6,841 bases of DNA from Promethearchaeota archaeon (GTDB lineage: Archaea; Asgardarchaeota; Lokiarchaeia; Sigynarchaeales; SOKP01), in contig SDNN01000156.1 in the NCBI GenBank assembly GCA_004524425.1, forward strand, positions 1-6,841, written 5' to 3'. A program made the position numbers and the translations under genes. Within the stretch, counting starts at the first letter, position 1; the number at the start of each line of letters is the position of its first letter. Shown piece after piece: positions 1 through 6,433 of this stretch. The notes below the pieces were generated by a model that saw nothing but the letters and a program-made list of their open reading frames with translations, did no database searches and had not been told where the DNA came from.

Positions 1-2046
1 ATGGAAAGAGAACTTGTTAGCAAGGCTCTCGTGGATTCAATTTTAAGAGCAATGAACGTAATGCCAATTAATTTACCCCTTTTGACAACACTTGTTTTGA
101 TCACGGGCGTGCTTAACATGGCACAAAGTGGCGTTATCATTAAGAACCTTTCGGCTATCGAATCACTCGGGAGAGTTTCTATCATATGTTCTGATAAAAC
201 AGGAACAATAACAAAGAATGAAATGTCCGTTGATAGATTTGAGATTAACAATGAGGAGTTTTATGTTACTGGTTCTGGTTATCAGGAAGAGGGAGATATT
301 ATGAAAGATGGCAGAGTAATAAGCTTAAAAGACGATCCTACCTTCCAAAAGTTCGTTGACTCCATCATTCTAAATAATAATGCGAAACTTGTTTATGAGG
401 ACGTGAAAGTAAAAGTAAGAGACACGAGAGAAATAGCCATACGAAGGGCAAGAGGATCCCCCACGGAAGCGGCTTTATTAGTCTTAGCAGAAAAAGCAGG
501 CTTTCTCCCTTATGATATAGAAAATAAGTATAAAATTTTGGTTGAATTTTCGTTCAGTTCCGAATTCAAGCGAATGACGACTATCTGTAGTCTTGTTGAG
601 GATGAAAAACAAATCTTCGCTTATGCGAAAGGAGCTCCAGAACGAATTATCAATATTTCATCCAAAATAGAAATTAACGGAAAAATCAAGAATTTTAATG
701 CTAAATTAAAAAAGGAATTGTCACAAAGGATAAAGACACGGGCAAATCAAGGATATAGGATCTTGGCTATTGCTTATAGAAAATTAATAGAGGTTGATAA
801 GCCAATTAGAGAAGAGATTGAGGAAGATTTAATTTATTTAGGCTTTGTATCAATCATGGATCCCCCAAGACTGGGCGTAAAAGAATCCGTGGAAGAATGC
901 CAACGAGCAGGCATAAAGGTCATCATGATCACTGGCGATCATCCAGCAACGGCAAAAACTATCGCAGCACAAATGAGGATCTATAAAGAAGGAGATCTAG
1001 TCGTAGAAGGTAAAGAGCTTGAAAATTTATCCAAAACTGATTTCGATAAGGTTTCCGTGTTTGCTCGTGTTGCTCCTTCTGATAAAGAAATTATAGTAAA
1101 AAATTACCAAAATGATAATAAAATAGTCGCCATGACGGGCGATGGTATTAATGATTCTTTGGCTCTAAAGCTAGCCAATGCGGGAGTGGCGATGGGTATC
1201 ACAGGCACTGATGTAGCAAAGGAGACTGCAGATATGGTCATTTCAGATGATGATTTTACCTCCATAAAAGATGGTGTAAAAATAGGCAGGGGACTTTTTT
1301 CCAAAATTAGGACTGTAATATATTTCTTTATATGTATTAATATTATGGAAGCTATTATTTTCTTTGGCTATGAATTCATCCCAGGCTTCATATTATTTAG
1401 TTCGAATTGGCAACACATCTATATTTTTGGAATCGTTCATTCATTTCCTTCTTTAGCTTTAGTGATAGACACTCATCCTAATGATATAATGATGGAACCC
1501 CCTCGAAATGAAGAGCAGATACTAAATAAAAACATGTGGAAAATGTTGTTAATTCAAGCATTTCTAATGGGTTTGGGCTTGGTGTTGGCCATTCAATTCA
1601 CTTTAGCAGGAATAATACCATTAAATGAATGGAACGTAAATGCTTATTTTAAACTAAGTTACATTCCTCCTAATACAAGCTCCGAGGAGCTAGTGGCGAT
1701 GAAGGCGAGGACAATGTTCATGACCACGCTATACATTTCTGAAACCATGTTTATTTGGACTTTTCGCAGGCCAAATAAATCATTATTAAAAAGCTTCAAG
1801 GATGAAGACTTTTCGTACACGCTCTTAATAATTTGCTTGATCACCTTATCTTTACACGTTTATGTAATCTGCAATTCATATGAACTTAATGATACAATAA
1901 ATAACCTGTTAAACTTGAATTTTCAATTGAATTTCATGTTTTTAAGTGCTACTGATTGGATAATATGCATATTGCTTGCAATACCAGGGATCTTAGGAAT
2001 TGAAATTTTTAAATACAACGCACGAAAAAATGAAATTATTTTTTAA
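1..2046 (+). CDS. P-type ATPase, 5'-truncated by the window edge (TM4 to C-terminus)
   Basis: This is the C-terminal 681 residues of an integral-membrane P-type (E1-E2, HAD-fold) ATPase, which couples ATP hydrolysis to transport across the membrane. Visible in order: TM4 with P22-I-N-L-P26, the phosphorylation site D65-KTGT, a nucleotide-binding domain with GSPTE (152-156), an FxxxFKRM-like stretch (185-192) and KGAPE (210-214), DPPR (287-290), TGD (311-313), hinge TGDGIND (379-385), then TM5 to TM10. Aligned to the downstream paralogue with a constant offset of 278, homology reaches the very first codon. The ATG at base 1 is therefore almost certainly an internal Met, and the actuator domain with TGES plus TM1-TM3 lies outside the window. 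Ion-site residues are unusual: no TM4 Glu, H480 where P2 pumps have the TM6 Asp, but N447/E450 (TM5) and E581 (TM8) are kept. Substrate unknown. The 122-bp gap before the next gene allows co-transcription or separate promoters. Confidence 0.93.
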   Translation: MERELVSKALVDSILRAMNVMPINLPLLTTLVLITGVLNMAQSGVIIKNLSAIESLGRVSIICSDKTGTITKNEMSVDRFEINNEEFYVTGSGYQEEGDIMKDGRVISLKDDPTFQKFVDSIILNNNAKLVYEDVKVKVRDTREIAIRRARGSPTEAALLVLAEKAGFLPYDIENKYKILVEFSFSSEFKRMTTICSLVEDEKQIFAYAKGAPERIINISSKIEINGKIKNFNAKLKKELSQRIKTRANQGYRILAIAYRKLIEVDKPIREEIEEDLIYLGFVSIMDPPRLGVKESVEECQRAGIKVIMITGDHPATAKTIAAQMRIYKEGDLVVEGKELENLSKTDFDKVSVFARVAPSDKEIIVKNYQNDNKIVAMTGDGINDSLALKLANAGVAMGITGTDVAKETADMVISDDDFTSIKDGVKIGRGLFSKIRTVIYFFICINIMEAIIFFGYEFIPGFILFSSNWQHIYIFGIVHSFPSLALVIDTHPNDIMMEPPRNEEQILNKNMWKMLLIQAFLMGLGLVLAIQFTLAGIIPLNEWNVNAYFKLSYIPPNTSSEELVAMKARTMFMTTLYISETMFIWTFRRPNKSLLKSFKDEDFSYTLLIICLITLSLHVYVICNSYELNDTINNLLNLNFQLNFMFLSATDWIICILLAIPGILGIEIFKYNARKNEIIF

Positions 2047-2168
2047 ATCTCATTTTCATGTAAAAGCGAAATGAAAAAGAATAAGTTAAAAACGATTATT
2101 ATTATTAGTCTAAATATAGTTAATTATTTTAATGAATAACTAAATAATAGCAACAAGCCGACTTACTA
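2047..2168 (+). other. Intergenic spacer between the tandem ATPases
   Basis: This is 122 bp of very AT-rich sequence with no credible reading frame. It contains a candidate TATA element near 2111-2118 and a short, AT-only-stem inverted repeat (2053-2059 with 2071-2077) that is too weak to call a terminator. There is no long T tract after the first ATPase stop codon, so read-through into the second ATPase gene is plausible. Confidence 0.5.
2111..2118 (+). promoter_or_regulatory. Candidate archaeal TATA box for the second ATPase gene
   Basis: TAAATATA lies about 51-58 bases upstream of the ATG at 2169. With the usual archaeal spacing of roughly 25 bases from TATA to transcription start, the leader would be about 25-30 nt. 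The surrounding sequence is so AT-rich that chance matches are common. No purine-rich BRE is obvious and no Shine-Dalgarno motif precedes the ATG. Confidence 0.28.
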
Positions 2169-5069
2169 ATGACAGTCACGGATGTTGAAGTAAGGCAAGA
2201 AAAGTTTTATTCTTTAAAATTAGAAGAGATTTATGAAAGATTTCAAACTGATCCTTACAAGGGGTTAACTAAAGAAGAAGCGGAGATCAGATTAGAAAAT
2301 TATGGTCCTAATGAAATTCCTAAGGTTTCTAAGGGTTTTATTAAAATTTACTTGGCACCTCTTTTTAATTGGCTGATAGTAATATATTTGATTGGTGCAT
2401 TAATTCTATTTTTAGCTTCTGTTCTTGGCGAAGAAGGAAATTTTACGTTCATTGCCTTGACACTAGGGATCGTGGGATTAAATTGTATTATAGCCATATT
2501 CCAGCAATACAGAGCTACTAAAAAGCTAAAAGCTCTCCGAGAATTATCGGCTCCCACAACTACAGTAATTAGAAACGGTGAAAAGAAAGATATCCCCACG
2601 AAGAGCGTGGTTATCGGAGATTTATTAGTATTAAATCAAGGGGATAAAATTCCTGCTGATGGCAGGATTATAGAATCCTCCAATTTAGAAATTAATGAGG
2701 CATCATTGACTGGTGAGAGTGAGCCTGTAAAAAAGATGGAAAAGGGCAATCCTTTAGAGCATAATGAAGTAGCCATATCTGAAAGAAAAAACATGATATA
2801 CTACGGGACCTACATTACGACTGGAAATGGAAAAGCTATAATCGTGAACACAGGAGGCAACACAGAAATAGGAAAGATTTCCCAGGGTTTAGAAGAAGCG
2901 GGAACAAGTGAAATACCCATTAGAAAGAAGATGAATAATTTTGGGAAATGGTTAGGTTTGGCGGTATTAGTATTTTGGTTCATCACCTTGATGATAATCT
3001 GGGTTGCCAGTGGATTTACTCGATTAGAAATAGTGAAGAGTCTTAATTCCGCAATGGATATAATGCCCATCAATATACCACTGCTAACAACTATTGTATT
3101 ATTAACGGGTGTGCTTGCAATGGCTCGTCATGGGGTAATCATTAGGAATTTAGCTTCAGTTGACAGTTTGGGAAGAGTAAGCGTGGTATGTAGCGATAAA
3201 ACAGGAACGTTAACTAAAAATCAAATGAGTGTAGAATATGTTTGGGTTGATGATGACACGTTTCGAGTATCGGGAAGTGGTTATGATCCCGAAGGTGAAA
3301 TATTTTTAATTAAGGACCCAAAGAACATGGAACCCGTGACTCATATCAATGATTTCCCCCAGTTAAAACAATTATTATTATCAGGTTTTCTTAATAATAA
3401 TTCTGCTTTAGTGAAAAGTGAAATTAAAGCCGGTGATAAGATTCTTTATGATTGGGACGTGATTGGTTCCCCAACAGAAGGCGCATTGATGGTATTATTT
3501 CAAAAAGGAATGGGAAATTATATCATAGAAGATTATGAGCACGTGAGAGAATATCCTTTTGATTCGAGAGTAAAGAGGATGTCTAAAATTTATAAGAAAG
3601 ATTCCATCTTTTATTCCTTTACAAAAGGGGCTAGTGAAATATTAATTCCTCTATGTAATAAAATATTAACTAAGGATGGAATTAAAGCATTTACTCCTGA
3701 GCTAAAGAGAAAAGTCGAAGATAATGTAAATTTATTTGCTGAAAAAGGATTTCGTATTTTAAGCTTATGTTATAAAGAATTGCCTAATGGTCCAGCAGAA
3801 GGTGAAGACGGCAGAAACATGTGTGAATCTGAAATGGCTTATATTGGTTTTGTCACCATTCTAGATCCCCCAAGAGAAGGCGTGAAACAATCAGTAGAAC
3901 AGTGTTATAAAGCGGGAGTTGATGTGATAATGATTACTGGTGATTCTCCAACCACTGCAAAAGCTATTGCACAGCAAATTTCAATTGTCTCAACTGAAGA
4001 CGAAATGGCCATCGAAGGAAAAGATATCAAGAAAATAAAGACCTTTTACGATTTTAACAGAGTTAAGGTGTTCGCAAGAGTTTCTCCCCAGCATAAAGAA
4101 GATATCATAAGAAGATATCAAGCTGAAGGCAGAGTAGTGGCCATGACAGGAGATGGAGTAAATGATGCTCTGGCACTTAACATGGCTGATGCTGGAATCG
4201 CGATGGGCATACAAGGAACGGATGTCGCAAAGGAGGCTTCAGATATGGTGATATCAGATGATTCATTCAATTCAATTGTAACGGGCATTCATCAAGGGAG
4301 GGGGATCTTCGCGAAAATACGAGCTGTCGTGTTCTTTTATATATGCATAAATTTATTCGAAGGTATAGTACAGTTTCTATTAGCAGTGATTTTTGATTTA
4401 CCATATTTTCTAGATGAGCAATATTATTGGCAATGGATTTTCTTATCCATCACGCTTCACACCTTCCCGGGTTTAATCCTCACGTTTGATATAATATCTG
4501 ACGACGTGATGAATGAAAAACCAAAGGATACAGAAGAAATCCTTTCTAAAAATATGATACTTTTAATGCTTGCTTTTGGAGGATTACTGGCAATCAGCAT
4601 GCTCATTACATATTTCATTACCATTACGGGTATTTATCCCGTTTTTCAAGAAAATCATAATTTTGGAGCATTAAACAATGCATATCTTTATAGCGCTCAA
4701 ACTAGAGAGCTCACTCAAAACACTGATTTAAGAATTGCAAAAACTTTAACGATGCTAATGGTCACTTTGTTTTTCTGTGAAAGTTTCTTGATTTTTCAAA
4801 TCAGGAGACCAAATAAATCGGTATTTAAAGCTTTTAAAGAAGATAGCAGTCGATTCATGTACATAATAATTGGTATATTATTTGGTCTCTTTTTGGCATT
4901 AATGTACATACCAGGAGTTCAGATTGCCCTGGCATCAGTAGGAATCAATTTCATGTTCATGTTTTTGACGCCACTCGATTGGTTAGTGTGCTTTCTAATA
5001 TCATTAATATGTATCATTTCTTTCGAAATTATAAAACTATTAGCTCGAAGAAAGGGAGTTATTTTTTAA
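2169..5069 (+). CDS. P-type ATPase, complete, P2-like fold with non-canonical ion-pathway residues
   Basis: This is a complete 966-residue membrane pump, the normal length for P2-type ATPases. Layout: cation-ATPase N-terminal domain (about 13-60), TM1-TM2 (65-112), actuator domain (about 120-240) with TGES at 181-184, TM3 (261-282), TM4 with P300-I-N-I-P304, phosphorylated D343 in CSDKTGT, nucleotide domain with GSPTE (433-437), FDSRVKRM (464-471) and KGASE (486-490), DPPR (566-569), TGD (590-592), hinge TGDGVND (660-666), and TM5-TM10 (717-957). All residues needed for phosphorylation and dephosphorylation are present. Compared with SERCA from memory, TM5 N728/E731 and TM8 E871 match N768/E771/E908. 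TM4 E309 is replaced by I301, and the TM6 Asn/Thr/Asp set is replaced, with H764 at the Asp800 position. A Ca2+ call is therefore unsafe and the cargo is unknown. The start is chosen because the N-terminal domain begins normally there. The gene is a tandem paralogue of the preceding partial gene; both end in Ile-Phe with identical last codons ATT TTT TAA. Confidence 0.96.
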   Translation: MTVTDVEVRQEKFYSLKLEEIYERFQTDPYKGLTKEEAEIRLENYGPNEIPKVSKGFIKIYLAPLFNWLIVIYLIGALILFLASVLGEEGNFTFIALTLGIVGLNCIIAIFQQYRATKKLKALRELSAPTTTVIRNGEKKDIPTKSVVIGDLLVLNQGDKIPADGRIIESSNLEINEASLTGESEPVKKMEKGNPLEHNEVAISERKNMIYYGTYITTGNGKAIIVNTGGNTEIGKISQGLEEAGTSEIPIRKKMNNFGKWLGLAVLVFWFITLMIIWVASGFTRLEIVKSLNSAMDIMPINIPLLTTIVLLTGVLAMARHGVIIRNLASVDSLGRVSVVCSDKTGTLTKNQMSVEYVWVDDDTFRVSGSGYDPEGEIFLIKDPKNMEPVTHINDFPQLKQLLLSGFLNNNSALVKSEIKAGDKILYDWDVIGSPTEGALMVLFQKGMGNYIIEDYEHVREYPFDSRVKRMSKIYKKDSIFYSFTKGASEILIPLCNKILTKDGIKAFTPELKRKVEDNVNLFAEKGFRILSLCYKELPNGPAEGEDGRNMCESEMAYIGFVTILDPPREGVKQSVEQCYKAGVDVIMITGDSPTTAKAIAQQISIVSTEDEMAIEGKDIKKIKTFYDFNRVKVFARVSPQHKEDIIRRYQAEGRVVAMTGDGVNDALALNMADAGIAMGIQGTDVAKEASDMVISDDSFNSIVTGIHQGRGIFAKIRAVVFFYICINLFEGIVQFLLAVIFDLPYFLDEQYYWQWIFLSITLHTFPGLILTFDIISDDVMNEKPKDTEEILSKNMILLMLAFGGLLAISMLITYFITITGIYPVFQENHNFGALNNAYLYSAQTRELTQNTDLRIAKTLTMLMVTLFFCESFLIFQIRRPNKSVFKAFKEDSSRFMYIIIGILFGLFLALMYIPGVQIALASVGINFMFMFLTPLDWLVCFLISLICIISFEIIKLLARRKGVIF

Positions 5070-5078
5070 CCTTAATCA

Positions 5079-5098
5079 TTTTTTTTTAATTATTTTTT
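5079..5098 (+). terminator. Oligo-T terminator after the ATPase genes
   Basis: A run of nine T (5079-5087) and a second run of six T (5093-5098) begin ten bases after the ATPase stop codon, in a convergent spacer. Archaeal RNA polymerase terminates intrinsically on non-template T tracts without needing a hairpin, so this is a plausible end for the ATPase transcript. Confidence 0.55.
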
Positions 5099-5100
5099 CA

Positions 5101-5132
5101 ATAAAAAGAAGAGAATATAAATGAACTATTCT
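5101..5132 (-). terminator. Possible hairpin plus T-rich terminator for the minus-strand oxidoreductase
   Basis: A 6-bp inverted repeat, AGAATA (5112-5117) with TATTCT (5127-5132), has a 9-nt loop and lies just past the stop codon of the minus-strand gene. On that strand it is followed by CTTCTTTTTA. Stem and tract are both weak and AT-rich. The position right after a stop codon is the main support. Confidence 0.32.
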
Positions 5133-5138
5133 TAAGTC

Positions 5139-6185
5139 TCAATCATCTATTTCATTAAAATAAGGAATGATCTTATCTCGAAAAATTTCATATACCTTAT
5201 TAGGATCGGGACCTCGATTCATTATGCTCAGATGATTAGCGCCAGCTTTTTTATATTCCTCGATACTGGCTATGACATCATCGGTCGTACCTAAACAATT
5301 AAAATCTTCAAGAATCGTATCTGGTAATTCGTCCAAATGCTGTAATTGATCGAGAGCACCTCTACTGGTCATTTCAAAATTGTGAATGTTTAACTCTTCG
5401 GGAATATCTAAATTAGGATATGCTTCATTGGTAATGGTAGGATTTAATAAAAAGGATGGTTTGAAAAATTCACATCTCGCCACCGCATTTTGAGGATCTT
5501 CTTCGTCTATTGCGACAAAACAATCATAAACTAAATCTATTTCTGAAGGATCCCTGCCAGCATTCTTTGCAGCATCTATAACTTCTTTTGCATTCTTCTT
5601 ATAAACCCACGGAGGTTGGTAGAGTGGATACCATCCGTCTGCTAGTTCTCCCGTCATTTTTCGAGTCTTTGGCCCATTTCCTGCAAGATAAATCGGTGGA
5701 CTTTTTTGAATTGGTTTTATCTGTATATAAGCTTTTTTCATCTTTCCCCAAAATTCACTATCAGCGTTTACTCTATTTTTAGTCCAAAATTTTCTCATTA
5801 AAATGATATATTCTCTTAATTTTGAAACTGATTTATTTCTATTCAGGCCATACATGTCAATATTCATTGCCTCCCCCGCGCCCAATCCTATCATTGCCCT
5901 TCCATTGGAAATGTGATCTAAGGTTGCTACCTTGTGTGCCATAAGCGCTGGATGAAAGCGGTGACAATCAGAAACTCCTGTACATAATTTAACCTTTTTT
6001 GTGACCATTGCCAAGGAGCTTAAAAAACAATAAGCATCAAAGCAAATTCCGGGACCGGGAGGGAGCATGACTGTATGATCTGCATAAAAAACTCCAAAAA
6101 AACCACACTCTTCAGCTTTTTTTGTTCCTTCAATCATTAACTCAAGCCGAGGAGTTGGTACGGGAATGTGAAAACTAAATCTCAT
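5139..6185 (-). CDS. LLM class F420/flavin-dependent oxidoreductase (luciferase-like TIM barrel)
   Basis: This is a 348-residue soluble, probably cytoplasmic enzyme of the bacterial-luciferase-like superfamily that includes methylene-H4MPT reductase (Mer) and F420-dependent glucose-6-phosphate dehydrogenase (FGD). These enzymes use F420 or FMN for hydride transfer. Visible signatures: an N-terminal beta strand and helix with KAEECGFFGVFYADH (23-37), the ATLDHISNGRAMIGLGAGE block (87-105), a REYIILMRKFW helix (124-134), PPIYLAGNGPKTRKMTGELADGW (163-185), and a C-terminal LGTTDDVIASIEEYKKAGANHL stretch (298-319). From memory of FGD, H37 and E105 sit at the places of its catalytic His40 and Glu109, but the Trp44 equivalent is missing (L41). 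There is no signal peptide or membrane segment. Eight Cys residues are present. The N-terminus starts directly on the first barrel strand, which supports this ATG. No Shine-Dalgarno site is seen, so the message may be leaderless. The gene is divergent from a second family member. The substrate cannot be named. Confidence 0.93.
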   Translation of the reverse strand: MRFSFHIPVPTPRLELMIEGTKKAEECGFFGVFYADHTVMLPPGPGICFDAYCFLSSLAMVTKKVKLCTGVSDCHRFHPALMAHKVATLDHISNGRAMIGLGAGEAMNIDMYGLNRNKSVSKLREYIILMRKFWTKNRVNADSEFWGKMKKAYIQIKPIQKSPPIYLAGNGPKTRKMTGELADGWYPLYQPPWVYKKNAKEVIDAAKNAGRDPSEIDLVYDCFVAIDEEDPQNAVARCEFFKPSFLLNPTITNEAYPNLDIPEELNIHNFEMTSRGALDQLQHLDELPDTILEDFNCLGTTDDVIASIEEYKKAGANHLSIMNRGPDPNKVYEIFRDKIIPYFNEIDD

Positions 6186-6210
6186 GAATAGAATAAAATT
6201 CTATACCTAT

Positions 6211-6220
6211 TAAAATTTTA
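6211..6220 (-). promoter_or_regulatory. Candidate TATA-like element for the minus-strand oxidoreductase
   Basis: The palindromic TAAAATTTTA is centred about 30 bases upstream of the minus-strand ATG (first base 6185). With normal archaeal spacing, transcription would begin within a few bases of the start codon. That agrees with the absence of any Shine-Dalgarno motif and implies a leaderless mRNA. The match to the TATA consensus is loose. Confidence 0.3.
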
Positions 6221-6224
6221 GAAA

Positions 6225-6254
6225 AATCCTTCTACGTGATGATTAGAAAGGATT
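6225..6254. repeat. Imperfect inverted repeat in the divergent promoter region
   Basis: AATCCTTCT (6225-6233) is the reverse complement of AGAAAGGATT (6245-6254) except for one extra A, separated by 11 bases. It lies near the minus-strand gene's start and could be an operator or a transcript hairpin. ATCCTT occurs again in the same orientation as the left arm at 6275-6280. Confidence 0.4.
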
Positions 6255-6372
6255 AAGGGAAGAAATGCATCTCCATCCTTTTCCATGATTGAAGCCCTAT
6301 TAATTAATTAGAAAAAAAAATTCGTATAAAAAGAAATATTATATTAGCTTTATTTAATTCTTGATTGAATAT

Positions 6373-6380
6373 TTTATATA
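6373..6380 (+). promoter_or_regulatory. Archaeal TATA box (TTTATATA) for the right-hand oxidoreductase
   Basis: TTTATATA is a textbook archaeal TATA element, ending 53 bases before the ATG at 6434. At typical spacing, transcription would start near 6402-6406 and leave a leader of about 30 nt. That leader would include GTGAT at 6426-6430, which could pair with the GGTGAT-complementary 3' end of 16S rRNA. A second, poorer candidate, TTATAAAC at 6401-6408, would give a nearly leaderless message. Confidence 0.5.
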
Positions 6381-6433
6381 TTACAAGTTTCAATTTATTA
6401 TTATAAACTATTTTCATAATAAAACGTGATTTC

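Larger units (their letters stand above)
6186..6433. other. Divergent intergenic region between two oxidoreductase genes
   Basis: This 248-bp, AT-rich region must hold promoters for both flanking genes. It contains a clear TTTATATA box facing right, a weaker AT-rich box facing left, and three inverted-repeat elements: AGAAT-AAA-ATTCT at 6190-6202, the palindrome TAAAATTTTA at 6211-6220, and an imperfect 9-bp repeat at 6225-6254. The sequence ATCCTT also recurs at 6275-6280. No open frame of useful length or RNA gene was seen. Confidence 0.6.

Noticed and set aside
1104..1304. Open frames on the minus strand inside the ATPase genes (also 1659-1844, 2348-2599, 2810-3073, 3990-4214)
   Set aside because: Each is fully contained in a well-supported gene on the other strand, has no recognisable domain, and reads as a reverse-strand shadow of conserved ATPase codons.
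2053..2077. Inverted repeat TTTTCAT ... ATGAAAA after the first ATPase as a terminator
   Set aside because: The stem is 7 bp and almost entirely A-T with an 11-nt loop and no T tract after it. It is expected by chance at this base composition.
1..5069. Calling both pumps Ca2+-transporting ATPases
   Set aside because: The overall fold is P2-like, but the TM4 Glu and the TM6 Asn/Asp ligands are absent in both. The label would overstate what the sequence supports.
5588..5782. Plus-strand 64-codon open frame inside the minus-strand oxidoreductase
   Set aside because: It overlaps conserved barrel-coding sequence on the opposite strand and shows no protein-like motif or promoter.
6301..6310. TTAATTAATT-type palindrome and the following A-run as an origin or attachment site
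   Set aside because: It is simple low-complexity AT sequence in an intergenic region, with no iterons, flanking repeats, integrase or replication gene nearby.
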